A stretch of 64,000 nucleotides of DNA from the NCBI RefSeq assembly GCF_004339245.1, contig NZ_SMGG01000004.1, positions 186,001 through 250,000 of the forward strand. The letters run 5' to 3'. Shown piece by piece: positions 9,492 through 18,322 of the stretch. The notes below the pieces were generated by a model that had not been told where the DNA came from, ran no database searches, and worked only from the letters and a program-made list of their open reading frames with translations. Every line of letters starts with the position of its first letter. The first letter of the stretch is position 1. Origin of the DNA: Seleniivibrio woodruffii. GTDB taxonomy: Bacteria > Chrysiogenota > Deferribacteres > Deferribacterales > Geovibrionaceae. Both the position numbers and the translations under genes were made by a program.

Positions 9492-10592
9492 GTGACAAAA
9501 GTAAGAGATTTACGAAATTACTTGGAGAAGGCTATCGCTGACAAGAGTCGCCAATACGATTGGGACAACAGCGGGAACCAGATAGTACCTGACGACAGGG
9601 AAATCACTAAAGCCGCATTCGCACTTGACCCGACCGACAAAGTTATAAACAAAGCAATAGAAGAGGGGTGTGAGGTTCTGATAACTCATCACCCCCTTTT
9701 TTTTGGCTCTCTGAAAAGCCTCTGCTTCGACAGACCTTTCGACAGAAAAGTCATTAAAGCCATACAGAACGGGCTTTCCATACTCTCTCATCACACCAGT
9801 CTAGACCTTGCTGATTACAGCCTTAACGACCACCTCTGTTCTCTGCTCAACGGAAAAGTTGAGGAGATTTTTGTTACAGAGGGGCACAAGGAAATGGTCA
9901 AGTTCATCGTCTTTGTGCCGGTGACGCATTCGCAGCAGGTCAGAAAGGCCATGGCTGAGGCGGGTGCGGGCAACATTGGCAACTACTCCGACGTGTCTTT
10001 CTCGGCTGAGGGCACGGGAAGATTCAAGCCCTGCGAAGGGGCAAAGCCGTTCATGGGCAGCCTGGGCGAGATTGAAGAGGTCGCCGAGCACCGCATCGAA
10101 ACCATCATTGAAAAATCAAAAGTAAAAAATCTCATAAACAAAGTCGTTGAGGCACACCCCTACGAAGAGGTCGCATACGACGTCTACCCACTTGAGGGCG
10201 GCGCAGAATACGGTCTGGGGCGCATCGCCTCCTTCGAAACCCCCATGCCCCTTTCTGGTTTTCTTGACAAAGTGCGTTTTGCACTGGGTTCGGACACCCT
10301 GCGCATCAACACAGCTGATCTTTCCGCCCGTGTGAAGCGTTTTGCTGTCGTGACAGGCAGCGGAGCCTCCATGTGGAAAAAATGCGTTGGAAGGGCAGAT
10401 GTGCTGGTTACAGGGGATATGAAACACCACGAGGCTCTGGACGCTCAGGAGGCGGGCATCGTTATTGTCGATGCGGGTCACTTCCATACAGAGCGCATCT
10501 TCATGAAATATCTGGCAGAAAAAATAGGTAACGAATTTAATATAAATACAGTGCTGATAGACGAACAACCGCCTATCATAAACTGGAGGTAA
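9492..10592 (+). CDS. NIF3-family dinuclear metal-centre protein (YqfO type)
   Basis: 366 residues from a GTG start. The NIF3/YbgI core is split by an inserted domain. The N-terminal half carries ITHHPLFF, with metal-ligand histidines, and LSHHTSLD with D-Y-SLNDHL. A middle domain of about 100 residues (FVPVTHSQQVRKAMAEAGAG ... CEGAKPFMG) is the PII/CutA-like insert of the longer YqfO proteins. The C-terminal half resumes with VTGDMKHHEAL and DAGHFHTERIF, the remaining metal ligands. The family is annotated as GTP cyclohydrolase I type 2-like, but its biological role is not firmly established. It appears co-transcribed with the zinc-ribbon gene 6 bases downstream. Confidence 0.9.
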   Translation: MTKVRDLRNYLEKAIADKSRQYDWDNSGNQIVPDDREITKAAFALDPTDKVINKAIEEGCEVLITHHPLFFGSLKSLCFDRPFDRKVIKAIQNGLSILSHHTSLDLADYSLNDHLCSLLNGKVEEIFVTEGHKEMVKFIVFVPVTHSQQVRKAMAEAGAGNIGNYSDVSFSAEGTGRFKPCEGAKPFMGSLGEIEEVAEHRIETIIEKSKVKNLINKVVEAHPYEEVAYDVYPLEGGAEYGLGRIASFETPMPLSGFLDKVRFALGSDTLRINTADLSARVKRFAVVTGSGASMWKKCVGRADVLVTGDMKHHEALDAQEAGIVIVDAGHFHTERIFMKYLAEKIGNEFNINTVLIDEQPPIINWR

Positions 10593-10597
10593 GGTAA

Positions 10598-11323
10598 ATG
10601 TTGGAGATAATTTCGCAGCTTATCGAGATTCAGCGTCTGGACAACCTGATAGCCGATGCGGAGGCAAAGCTGGCAGGTCAGCCCGAATATGTTAAGAAGG
10701 CGCAGAACGAGCTTGATAAGGCACAGGCGGCTTTCGACGAGTTCAACAGGAAGTATGAGAAAGATCTCGCCGCCAAAATTCAGGTGGAAGCAGCTTACGA
10801 AGAGGGTAAGGCTCTGCTTGACAAAGCACAGAAAAAACTTCCCGAAGTGAAGAACAACAAGGAATATGAAGCTGTGCTGAAAGAGATGGACACTCTTAAA
10901 AAGAACGTGTATGAGTCAGAGCTCAAACTCATCGAACTGACTGAGGCTGTTGACAAATACAAAGCCGAAAACCAGTCGGTGATCGATCAGCTTGAGAAGA
11001 TGAAACAGGAGCTTGAGTCAACCAGAACCCAGAAGGACGAGGAAAACTCAGAGCTTATCAGCGGACTCTCAGCGGACAAAGCGGCCAGAGAAGTGGCTGT
11101 TAAAGTCGTCAAAAAGCCCATGCTCTCAAAATATGAGAGGATCAGGGATGCGAGAAACAACCTCGCAGTGGTTCGTGTTGAAAACGAAACATGCACCGGA
11201 TGCTGCATAAAAATTCCGCCCCAGCTTTATGTTGAGGTAAAAAAGGATAAAGAGCTTCTCCAGTGCCCCAACTGCCAGCGCTTCCTTTACGCCCTGCCCG
11301 AAGATAATAATGCCGAAAATTGA
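10598..11323 (+). CDS. Coiled-coil protein with C4 zinc ribbon (DUF164/CT398-like)
   Basis: 241 residues. Residues 1-175 are an almost continuous Glu/Lys/Ala-rich helical coiled coil. The C-terminus has a zinc ribbon: CTGC ... CPNCQRF. This is the architecture of the DUF164 (CT398, HP0958-like) family. Members in epsilonproteobacteria and Chlamydia have been linked to flagellar or type III export functions, but in most bacteria the role is unknown. It lies between the NIF3 gene and rnhA and overlaps rnhA by 14 bases, so the three are probably one operon. Confidence 0.85.
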   Translation: MLEIISQLIEIQRLDNLIADAEAKLAGQPEYVKKAQNELDKAQAAFDEFNRKYEKDLAAKIQVEAAYEEGKALLDKAQKKLPEVKNNKEYEAVLKEMDTLKKNVYESELKLIELTEAVDKYKAENQSVIDQLEKMKQELESTRTQKDEENSELISGLSADKAAREVAVKVVKKPMLSKYERIRDARNNLAVVRVENETCTGCCIKIPPQLYVEVKKDKELLQCPNCQRFLYALPEDNNAEN

Positions 11324-11711
11324 TATATACACAGACGGCGCATCCCGGGGAAATCCCGGGCCTGCCGCCTGCGGTTTCGCAGTTTATGCGGACGGTGTCG
11401 AAATTTTTACCGGAAAAAAATATCTGGGCACAGCCACCAATAACTTTGCAGAGTACACAGCGGTCATAGAGGCGGCTAAATGCCCTATGGTTGCGGATGC
11501 CCATGAGATAAACTTCTTTATGGATTCCGAACTGATCGTTAAGCAGATGACAGGCATATACAGGGTCAAGCACCCCGATATGATAATGCTTAAACAGCAG
11601 CTGGATTCCATTCTTGCAGGAAAAAAGGTCACTTTCACCCACGTCCGGCGTGAGCTGAACAAAACAGCGGACAGGCTCGCAAACGAAGCCATTGACGAAG
11701 CACAGAAATAA
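11310..11711 (+). CDS. rnhA: Ribonuclease HI
   Basis: 133 residues with the RNase H fold. The four catalytic acids are visible: D9 in IYTDGASRGNPG, E48 in AEYTAVIEA, D72 in FMDSEL and D121 in TADRLANEAI. The enzyme cuts RNA in RNA-DNA hybrids and removes primers and R-loops. At 133 residues it is slightly short and lacks much of the basic protrusion of the E. coli enzyme. The start codon lies inside the zinc-ribbon gene, which suggests translational coupling. Confidence 0.93.
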   Translation: MPKIDIYTDGASRGNPGPAACGFAVYADGVEIFTGKKYLGTATNNFAEYTAVIEAAKCPMVADAHEINFFMDSELIVKQMTGIYRVKHPDMIMLKQQLDSILAGKKVTFTHVRRELNKTADRLANEAIDEAQK

Positions 11712-11730
11712 GTTATAAAATATATCGTTT

Positions 11731-11823
11731 AAGCCCGCACTAAGCGGGCTTAAATATATCAACTTTTGGGCAGAACTGCCGATTAATGTCCAAAGGAAGT
11801 TTTTTTCCGAATGGAGTCGGAAT
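11731..11823 (+). other. Hairpin-rich non-coding gap upstream of the TPR lipoprotein
   Basis: Three short hairpins can be drawn: AAGCCCGC/GCGGGCTT (11731-11751), GGCA/TGCC near 11769-11780 and TTCCGA/TCGGAA near 11809-11823. None is followed by a convincing T tract, though T7 lies at about 11801-11807. I match no known riboswitch. It may hold the rnhA terminator and a structured leader of the next gene. Confidence 0.4.
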
Positions 11824-11864
11824 TTGTCCATATATAAAAACCCGTGCCGGAGGGATAAAGGATT

Positions 11865-14690
11865 ATGCCGCCGGATATGAGCAGAGAAAAATTTAAACTG
11901 ACACGTCTGCGTCTGCCATACAGGATGCTCATCCTTACTGTGGTGTTCCTGTCTGTGCTGATGTTCTCCTGTTCGAAGCAGGATAAGCCTCAGCCCCAGT
12001 TGGAAGAGAAGCTGACGGATGCAAAACCGATCGTCTCCCCCATAATCAACTCCAATGAAAATATAACCAAAGGTAACGAATTCTTCCTTAAGGGAGAATT
12101 TTCAAATGCAATAGACTTTTACAGCGAAGCGCTGGCTCAGAACCGTTCCATTGCTTTCTATAATATGGGTGTCAGCTATTATCTTCTGGGTGACATTGAG
12201 AAGAGTGAGGAATCGTTCAGACAGGCTGTTAAAGAGAATCCGGCCTTTAAAGAAGCATATATGAACCTTGCCGTGGTGCTCATTCAAACCGACAAGCTGG
12301 CCGAAGCGGAAAAGATCGTCAAAACCCTGCTGAAGGACAACAACAGCAGCACAGCAAAGATGCTTGTGAACATGGGGAACATCTACCTTAAGCGGGGGCA
12401 GACAGCTCTCGCCGCCACCTATTTTCAGGAGGCAATTAAAAAGGGCGAGAACTCAAAATACGTCCGGTCAAACTATGCCTATTTCCTGATGACGGTGGGC
12501 GAATATAAGAACGGCATAGCCATTCTTGAAAATCTGGCCGACAAGGACTACACCGACTATTATAACCTCGGCAGTGCGTACTATAACGAAGGTATGTACG
12601 CTCAGGGACTTGCGAACGCCCTGAAAGCCATGGAGATGTACCGCACGGAGGAAGCAATTAATCTTGCCGCTCTCAACTATGCGGCACTTACCGACTACAA
12701 AAGCGCAATAGCGCTTCTGAAAGAGCTTATCCGTAAGGATCCGGCCGAAGACTACAGATACAGGCTTGCCCGGGCCTATTACCTGAACAGCGATTTCAGG
12801 GATGCCAACACTGAGATAACCTCGCTGATAAACGATTTTCCCGATAAATCGGAATACTACAGACTAAAGTATGAAATACAGCTCGGCATGGGCGAGATAG
12901 CCGATGCCGGCAGGATGGCAATGGCCGCCTATCAGCGTTTTCAGACAGACGATATGCTGTATATGGTCATAAAGCACAAGATAATATACTACGAGCCTCT
13001 GGGCGAGCTTGAGGCGGATCTTCTTTCCGACCGCTCCTCCCCGTTTCTGGATCTTGCAAGGGTGGCCTATTATATTTTCAAGGACAAGATGGTTCCCGCC
13101 AGACAGTTCATTGATAAGGTTCCGCCTGAAACCGACAACGACTATTACGTCTACCAGTCGTATATAAACATGAAATACAAAAAGTATGACAACGTGCTTG
13201 TCTATGCTAAAAAGATTAATAAATCCCGTCCTGAATATTTCTGGTACAGAACAGCCGTATATTTCAGCACGAACAACGTCGCCGGACTGAAAGAGACAGT
13301 GGCGGAACAGGCTCAGCGTGAAACCTCATTCACAAGAAATACGAACGTGCGCTTTCACCTGACACCCAGAATCGAAGAAATAGATTTTTCATACAGATTT
13401 GACGGCACATACGAGCAGATGCTTTCGCTGATGCTCTATCCTCTTTTCATAGAACCTTCGGAGATGATGAGCTTTGTTGCAATGGGCTACAAGCTGCTTC
13501 AGGAGAACGAAAAACTCAGCGCACTGCGTGAGCTTGAGCGTTCGGTGGAGTTTTCCGAGGGGATAAGGATGAACAACACAGGCGTTGCGGATATGTTCGC
13601 ATACAGGTTTAACGAGGCCTACGACAAGTTCGAAAAGGCAAACGAAATGCTGAACAATAACCCGTATACGCTTTACAACATGGGACTTGCAAAGCTCAAC
13701 CTGGGGGATATGGAGTCGGCATCGAAATATTTCGATATGGCGGTTTTACAGAACAACTATCATTTCCCTGCATATCTCGGTCTGGCTGTAACAATGAGAA
13801 CCCTGACCAAAACAACAAAGCCTTCCGACTATTACAACATAGTCAGAGACAGGGCTGTTCAGGCTGTTGAGGATAAACGGAATCTGCCGGAACCGATACT
13901 CTATTCGGCTCTGCTGGCCGAGACCGGACTGGGGCTTTACAGCAAGGTGAAAGAGGATCTTGCGCCGCACAAAGGGCAGAACTCATACTTTAACAACGTA
14001 TACGCCATTGCAGATTTCCTTTCCGGAAAGGGGCATGCCGCTCTTGATCCTCTTAAGAACAGAAAGAGCATATACAGAGGCAGGGTAATCTGGGATCTCA
14101 CCGCAACGGAAGAGGGCAAGAACTTCAGCGTTGATACCGGATTGCTTAACGACAGAGCCTATAAGTTCATGAAGTCCTATGCGCTGCTTAAGAGGGGCAA
14201 AAAGCCCGTTCAGCTGAACTTCAACGAATATAAGGACGACAACGCCGCCCTTAAGGAAATGGTTTATTACAGCATTCTGGCAAAGGACAGAGCTTCCGCT
14301 CTCAGATATCTCCAGCAGATGAGTTCCATAGATATCCGATATAAAGAGCTTTACAAGGCGTCACTCTACTATTTCCTCTGGATAGAGGATTTTGTGAACG
14401 CCGAAGCGTCTTACACCTCGCTGGCTAACCTGAAAGCATCGGACAGATACACCGACATGTACAAGATGATGTATTTTGTGCTGAACTATAACGGCCGCAG
14501 GCTTCTGGATACGGTGAACAACTATATTAAAAGTTACCCCAACGAGCTGACAGGAAAGGAATATAAACTTATTTACGCCCTGCGGAGCGAAAATTTTGAA
14601 ATGACACTGAACATAATCAATGATATAGAGAAGCAGAAGAGGGATTTCCTCTATGACCTTCCGCTGGAGATAAGCATTGACGGTTTATAA
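11865..14690 (+). CDS. Large TPR-repeat lipoprotein
   Basis: 941 residues. An N-terminal hydrophobic segment ends in the lipobox LMFSC (C36), so the protein should be a lipoprotein facing the periplasm. The rest is built from tetratricopeptide-like helical pairs. Clear units read AIDFYSEALAQNRSIAFYNMGVSYY, and again near residues 590-640 (YDKFEKANEMLNNNPYTLYNMGLAKLNLGDMESASKYFDMA, shown here only in part). TPR solenoids act as protein-docking scaffolds. The partner is unknown. It overlaps the next small membrane-protein gene by 14 bases, and the two probably act together. AAAGGA precedes the ATG at a good distance. Confidence 0.8.
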   Translation: MPPDMSREKFKLTRLRLPYRMLILTVVFLSVLMFSCSKQDKPQPQLEEKLTDAKPIVSPIINSNENITKGNEFFLKGEFSNAIDFYSEALAQNRSIAFYNMGVSYYLLGDIEKSEESFRQAVKENPAFKEAYMNLAVVLIQTDKLAEAEKIVKTLLKDNNSSTAKMLVNMGNIYLKRGQTALAATYFQEAIKKGENSKYVRSNYAYFLMTVGEYKNGIAILENLADKDYTDYYNLGSAYYNEGMYAQGLANALKAMEMYRTEEAINLAALNYAALTDYKSAIALLKELIRKDPAEDYRYRLARAYYLNSDFRDANTEITSLINDFPDKSEYYRLKYEIQLGMGEIADAGRMAMAAYQRFQTDDMLYMVIKHKIIYYEPLGELEADLLSDRSSPFLDLARVAYYIFKDKMVPARQFIDKVPPETDNDYYVYQSYINMKYKKYDNVLVYAKKINKSRPEYFWYRTAVYFSTNNVAGLKETVAEQAQRETSFTRNTNVRFHLTPRIEEIDFSYRFDGTYEQMLSLMLYPLFIEPSEMMSFVAMGYKLLQENEKLSALRELERSVEFSEGIRMNNTGVADMFAYRFNEAYDKFEKANEMLNNNPYTLYNMGLAKLNLGDMESASKYFDMAVLQNNYHFPAYLGLAVTMRTLTKTTKPSDYYNIVRDRAVQAVEDKRNLPEPILYSALLAETGLGLYSKVKEDLAPHKGQNSYFNNVYAIADFLSGKGHAALDPLKNRKSIYRGRVIWDLTATEEGKNFSVDTGLLNDRAYKFMKSYALLKRGKKPVQLNFNEYKDDNAALKEMVYYSILAKDRASALRYLQQMSSIDIRYKELYKASLYYFLWIEDFVNAEASYTSLANLKASDRYTDMYKMMYFVLNYNGRRLLDTVNNYIKSYPNELTGKEYKLIYALRSENFEMTLNIINDIEKQKRDFLYDLPLEISIDGL

Positions 14691-15192
14691 GATAAGCAGA
14701 AAACTTGTGTACGGAATGATATTTCTTTTTGTTTCGTCTCTGTTCTTTTCATATTCATTCCTTGTTAAGGATACGTCCGGCGGAGCATCAGCTATCTGCG
14801 CCGTGGTGACGGTTTTTCTGCTGTATAATCTGGTCAGCATGCTTGTGAGCAGATTCAGTGTTGAAGATGGCGAACTGCGCCTTAAAAACCTTATGGGCGA
14901 CAAGAGCATCCGCCTTTCAGATCTGGAGGAGATAGGCATAGTCAACCTCCGCTGGAGGGTGATACTTATCCTTTCCGATCCCAACAAGTTTGTTTTCATA
15001 TCATCGCTTTACGGTAACTTTGAAGATTTTCTGAACATGCTTAAAGACAGTGTGCCCGAAAGCGTTAAGCCTTCGCTGGACAAGATCACCCCTAAGACGG
15101 TCAGGAATAAGAAGATGTTTCTGGTGGCTCTGATGGCGGCGGGTTCTTTGTTCTTTATCGGGTCAGGACTCTATAATCTCCTGTACCGCTGA
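14677..15192 (+). CDS. Small membrane protein of unknown function
   Basis: 171 residues from a TTG that lies inside the end of the TPR gene, with GGAG about 9 bases upstream. Two hydrophobic segments (about 9-30 and 38-58) are followed by a cytosolic domain of about 80 residues with alternating strands (EDGELRLKN ... RWRVILILSD), which resembles the bacterial PH-like domain seen after paired membrane helices. One last hydrophobic segment is near residues 148-168. No catalytic motif is visible. Its 3' end overlaps the 3' end of rsmI, on the other strand, by 30 bases. Confidence 0.6.
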   Translation: MTVYKISRKLVYGMIFLFVSSLFFSYSFLVKDTSGGASAICAVVTVFLLYNLVSMLVSRFSVEDGELRLKNLMGDKSIRLSDLEEIGIVNLRWRVILILSDPNKFVFISSLYGNFEDFLNMLKDSVPESVKPSLDKITPKTVRNKKMFLVALMAAGSLFFIGSGLYNLLYR

Positions 15193-15984
15193 GTAAGCGT
15201 CGTTTCTTTTATATCCCAGTGCTTTCAGGATGTTGACCACGTCCTTTGAGCCATATCCCGCCTTGATAAGCTTTTTAGCTGTGTCGCCGCAGTCAGACGG
15301 TGTTTCTTCGGCTTTAGCTTTTCTGTTATTCACGGCAACAACAAACTCGCCCTTTTTAACTATCTGTTCGATATCCGCTTCTGTATGAATGAAATATGAA
15401 GATTCGAACATCTTGGTTATCTCCCTTGCACAGAAGACGGGAGCGGGGAAAACCTTGAGCAGTGTTTTCAGCGTGTCCTCTATTCGGTGGGGTGATTCAT
15501 AAAAAGCGATTACCGTGTTGTATACAGTGAGGGATTCGGCCTCTCTGAGGCGTTCAGTGGGCTTGTGAGGCAGGAAGCCGTGGAAATGGAAGTCGGATAT
15601 GTCAAAGCCCGACATCATCAGCGCAGGGACAAATGCCGTGGCTCCGGGCAGTGCCTGAAATTTTACGTTCTCACGCACAAGAACCGATGTGAGCGTATTG
15701 CCCGGATCGCTGATGCAGGGAGTGCCCGCTTCGGATATGACGCAGACGGTTTTTCCGCTCTCCACAGTGTGCAGGATTCTGGATGATGCCTGCGCTTCGT
15801 TATCCTTGTGGTAGGATTCCACAGGCTTTTTTATGTCAAGTGCGCTCAGAAGGGATTTTGCCGTGCGGGTATCCTCAGCAAAGATAACGTCGCACTCCTT
15901 CAGAGCCTCCAGACTGCGCAGGGTGATGTCTCCCAGATTGCCTATGGGTGTCGGAACAAAGGTTACGGGGGGCAGTTTACTCAC
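15163..15984 (-). CDS. rsmI: 16S rRNA (cytidine-2'-O)-methyltransferase RsmI
   Basis: 273 residues, typical for RsmI. It opens with VPTPIGNLGDITLRSLEALK, the hallmark of the family. It then shows FAEDTRTAKSLL, the SYHKDNE block, ISEAGTPCISDPG (SAM-binding loop) and the ESPHRI motif. It methylates the ribose of C1402 in the decoding centre together with RsmH. It starts at a GTG directly after the trxB stop and is the last gene of a ten-gene leftward run. The final helix region is slightly extended and overlaps the convergent membrane-protein gene. Confidence 0.95.
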   Translation of the reverse strand: MSKLPPVTFVPTPIGNLGDITLRSLEALKECDVIFAEDTRTAKSLLSALDIKKPVESYHKDNEAQASSRILHTVESGKTVCVISEAGTPCISDPGNTLTSVLVRENVKFQALPGATAFVPALMMSGFDISDFHFHGFLPHKPTERLREAESLTVYNTVIAFYESPHRIEDTLKTLLKVFPAPVFCAREITKMFESSYFIHTEADIEQIVKKGEFVVAVNNRKAKAEETPSDCGDTAKKLIKAGYGSKDVVNILKALGYKRNDAYSAVQEIIES

Positions 15985-16950
15985 TTAAGCCTTCGAAAAT
16001 GTTTCGTTGATGTATTTTTCAGCGTTCTTGGCCGCAACAGTGCCGTCGGCAACTGCGGTGGTTATCTGCTTGTATTCTTTTGTGCGAACGTCTCCGGCAA
16101 CAAAAATGCCGGGAACGGATGTTCTGGTGGATTCATCTGCAACGATGAAGCCCCATTCATCTGTCTTAACCAGATCTTTCACCAGTTCGGTTTTGGCTGT
16201 GTGGCCTATGAATACAAACAGACCGTCGATGGTAAGTTCGCTCTTTTCGCCTGTTAAAACGTTTTTAAGGGTGACTCCGGTGACTTTCGTTTCGCCGTTT
16301 ACGGTGTCCACAACTGAGTTGGTAATAAACTCCATTTTGGGGTTAGCTCTGGCACGCTCCATTGCAAGTTTCGATGCACGGAACTCGTCACGTCTGTGGA
16401 TGATGTATACTTTTGAGGCGAAGCGTGTGAGGTATTCACCCTCTTCGATGGCGGATTCGCCGCCGCCGACGCTTGCAACAACCCTGTCTTTATAGAATGA
16501 GCCGTCGCAGGTTGCGCAGAAGGAGACTCCTCTGCCGTAGAATCTGCTTTCGCCGGGAACGTCAAGCCTTTTGGGTTCGCAGCCGAAGCCTATTATGAGT
16601 GCTTTGGTCTTAACGGGGGTTGCACGGTTTTCAACGTGGATGAGTTTATAGTCGCCGTCCAGTTCAACCTTTGTGCAGTTTCCGTTGCGCACGAGAACTC
16701 CGAACTTTACAGCGTGGTTAAAGAATTTTTCAGACAGATCAGCGCCCATTATGCCGTCGTGGAAACCGGGGTAGTTTTCAACCCATTCTGTTATGGCAAC
16801 GTAGCCGCCGGGGAATTGTTTTTCCAGTATCAGAACTTTCAGCTTGTCTCTGGATGCATACATTCCGGCTGTCAGTCCCGCAGGGCCTGCACCCAATATC
16901 ACCAGATCGTATTCGTCCTGAATGTCCTGTACGTTGAAAAAGTTCTGCAT
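15985..16950 (-). CDS. trxB: Thioredoxin-disulfide reductase
   Basis: 321 residues. FAD-binding motif GAGPAGLTAGMYASR is near residue 20, the redox pair C145-ATC-C148 (CATCDG) lies in the NADPH domain, VGGGESA is the second nucleotide-binding loop, and FVAGDVRTKEYKQ is the C-terminal FAD motif. The enzyme reduces thioredoxin with NADPH in the cytoplasm. No thioredoxin gene is adjacent; instead a thioredoxin-fold protein without active cysteines lies directly upstream. The start ATG overlaps the stop of that gene (TAATG) and has an AGGAG site. Confidence 0.95.
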   Translation of the reverse strand: MQNFFNVQDIQDEYDLVILGAGPAGLTAGMYASRDKLKVLILEKQFPGGYVAITEWVENYPGFHDGIMGADLSEKFFNHAVKFGVLVRNGNCTKVELDGDYKLIHVENRATPVKTKALIIGFGCEPKRLDVPGESRFYGRGVSFCATCDGSFYKDRVVASVGGGESAIEEGEYLTRFASKVYIIHRRDEFRASKLAMERARANPKMEFITNSVVDTVNGETKVTGVTLKNVLTGEKSELTIDGLFVFIGHTAKTELVKDLVKTDEWGFIVADESTRTSVPGIFVAGDVRTKEYKQITTAVADGTVAAKNAEKYINETFSKA

Positions 16951-17501
16951 TACTGACTCCTGTCTAAAATATCGTCCACTATACCAGGTGAAGGAACCTT
17001 GGCCTCATAGAGAATTTGTTTATTTGTATCAATGAGAAAGAAGTGCGGCCAGATACTCAGCCCGTAATCTTTTACCGCCTGTTTAATATTACTTAAGTAT
17101 ATATAATTTTCAAGAACTTTATAGCGAGAGTCGGATAATTTTTCTCGTATAATATCTTTTTTCTGCTCTCCGTCCGTAACAATGATCAGTTTCGCACGGT
17201 TGGCTTTGTCGATGCCTTTCAGATATGGAACGTTTCTGAGATACAGCTCAGTGTATATGCCGCTGGACAAAAATGTTTGCGTGTTAAAAAACACCAGCAT
17301 CACAGGCATTTTATATTCGCTTAAAGAAAACTTTTGTCCGTCCATGGTTTCGAAAGCGACATCCGGCGCCTGTGTGCCGACTTTCAGTGCGTTAGGGTTT
17401 GAGCGGTAGTAGTACAGCATGAAAAAGCTGACAGCCACAGCCACAAAAACCATCCCGCTCTTTTTGTTAAACAGCTTCCTTATCTTCTGACAGCATTTCA
17501 T
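16950..17501 (-). CDS. Membrane-anchored thioredoxin-fold protein lacking the active-site cysteines
   Basis: 183 residues. One transmembrane segment (about 16-31) leads into an AhpC/TSA or TlpA-like domain: VGTQAPDVAFETMDGQKFSLSEY, then MPVMLVFFN. Where TlpA/ResA proteins have W-C-x-x-C, this one has NTQTFLSS with no cysteine; the only Cys are C3 and C4 at the cytosolic end. The later IWPHFFLIDTNKQI strand matches the cis-Pro region (usually PTxFLID). The fold is therefore recognisable but thiol-disulfide chemistry is not expected. It sits between nadC and trxB with 4- and 1-base overlaps. The function is unknown; a binding or scaffold role is possible. Confidence 0.75.
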   Translation of the reverse strand: MKCCQKIRKLFNKKSGMVFVAVAVSFFMLYYYRSNPNALKVGTQAPDVAFETMDGQKFSLSEYKMPVMLVFFNTQTFLSSGIYTELYLRNVPYLKGIDKANRAKLIIVTDGEQKKDIIREKLSDSRYKVLENYIYLSNIKQAVKDYGLSIWPHFFLIDTNKQILYEAKVPSPGIVDDILDRSQ

Positions 17502-18322
17502 TTTCTGATTTTAAGACTCATGTCGACGCTGACTGCCTGATGTGTCAGTGCGCCTACGGAAATATAGTCTATGTCCAGATGGCGGAAGTTTTTCAGTTTT
17601 TCCTTTGTGATGCCGCCTGAAATCTCTATTTTTGCACGTTTAGCGATAACCTCTATTGCCGCAGGCATATCCTCCAGCTTGAAGTTATCGAGCATGATTA
17701 TGTCCGCTCCGGCCTCGGCCGCTTCCTTGGCTTCGGCGAGGTTGCGCACCTCGACCTCGATCTTTACCGTGCTGGGGATGTTTCTGCGGACAAGGTTCAC
17801 CGCAGGAGTGATCCCTCCCGCCGCATCCACATGGTTGTCCTTAAGCATTACGCCGTCGAAAAGCCCCATTCGGTGGTTGTTTCCGCCGCCGATGAGAACA
17901 GCGTATTTCTCCATAACCCGCCAGCCGGGTGTGGTCTTTCTGGTGTCCAGAATCTTTATGTTTGTTCCCTCAAGCTCCTTAACATATGCCGCCGTGTTGG
18001 TGGCTATGCCCGAAAGCCTCTGGAGGAAGTTCAGAGATGTCCTTTCGCCGGAGAGGATCGAGTATACGGGACCGTTGACCTCGCCGAATATTTCGCCTTT
18101 CTGCACAAGGTCGCCGTCTTTTTTGTAAAAGATGGTGTTGATGCCTGCGTTCAGCTCATTGAACACAATGCGGGCGGTCTTGGTTCCGCAGAGTATGAAG
18201 TCCTCTTTTGCCAGATATGCAAAGGCGCTCAGTTTTTCGTAGTCACGGAAAGCCTTCGCTGTCAGGTCGCCTGTGCCGATGTCCTCTTCCAGAGCGAGCC
18301 TTACGAGTTTTTCTCTCAGCAT
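17498..18322 (-). CDS. nadC: Nicotinate-nucleotide pyrophosphorylase (carboxylating)
   Basis: 274 residues, normal for quinolinate phosphoribosyltransferase. Motifs: EEDIGTGDLT at the N-terminus, GERTSLNFLQRLSGIAT, DTRKTTPGWR, the GGGNNHRMGLFDGVMLKDNH block, KIEVEVRNLAEA and MLDNF, and ISGGI near the end. It converts quinolinate and PRPP to nicotinate mononucleotide, CO2 and PPi in de novo NAD synthesis. nadA and nadB are not in the window. The start codon overlaps the end of valS by 7 bases. Confidence 0.96.
   Translation of the reverse strand: MLREKLVRLALEEDIGTGDLTAKAFRDYEKLSAFAYLAKEDFILCGTKTARIVFNELNAGINTIFYKKDGDLVQKGEIFGEVNGPVYSILSGERTSLNFLQRLSGIATNTAAYVKELEGTNIKILDTRKTTPGWRVMEKYAVLIGGGNNHRMGLFDGVMLKDNHVDAAGGITPAVNLVRRNIPSTVKIEVEVRNLAEAKEAAEAGADIIMLDNFKLEDMPAAIEVIAKRAKIEISGGITKEKLKNFRHLDIDYISVGALTHQAVSVDMSLKIRK

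Noticed and set aside
11712-11864. Hairpin-rich gap considered as a riboswitch (c-di-GMP or preQ1 type)
   Set aside because: No conserved riboswitch core could be matched, and the following TPR gene gives no metabolic clue.
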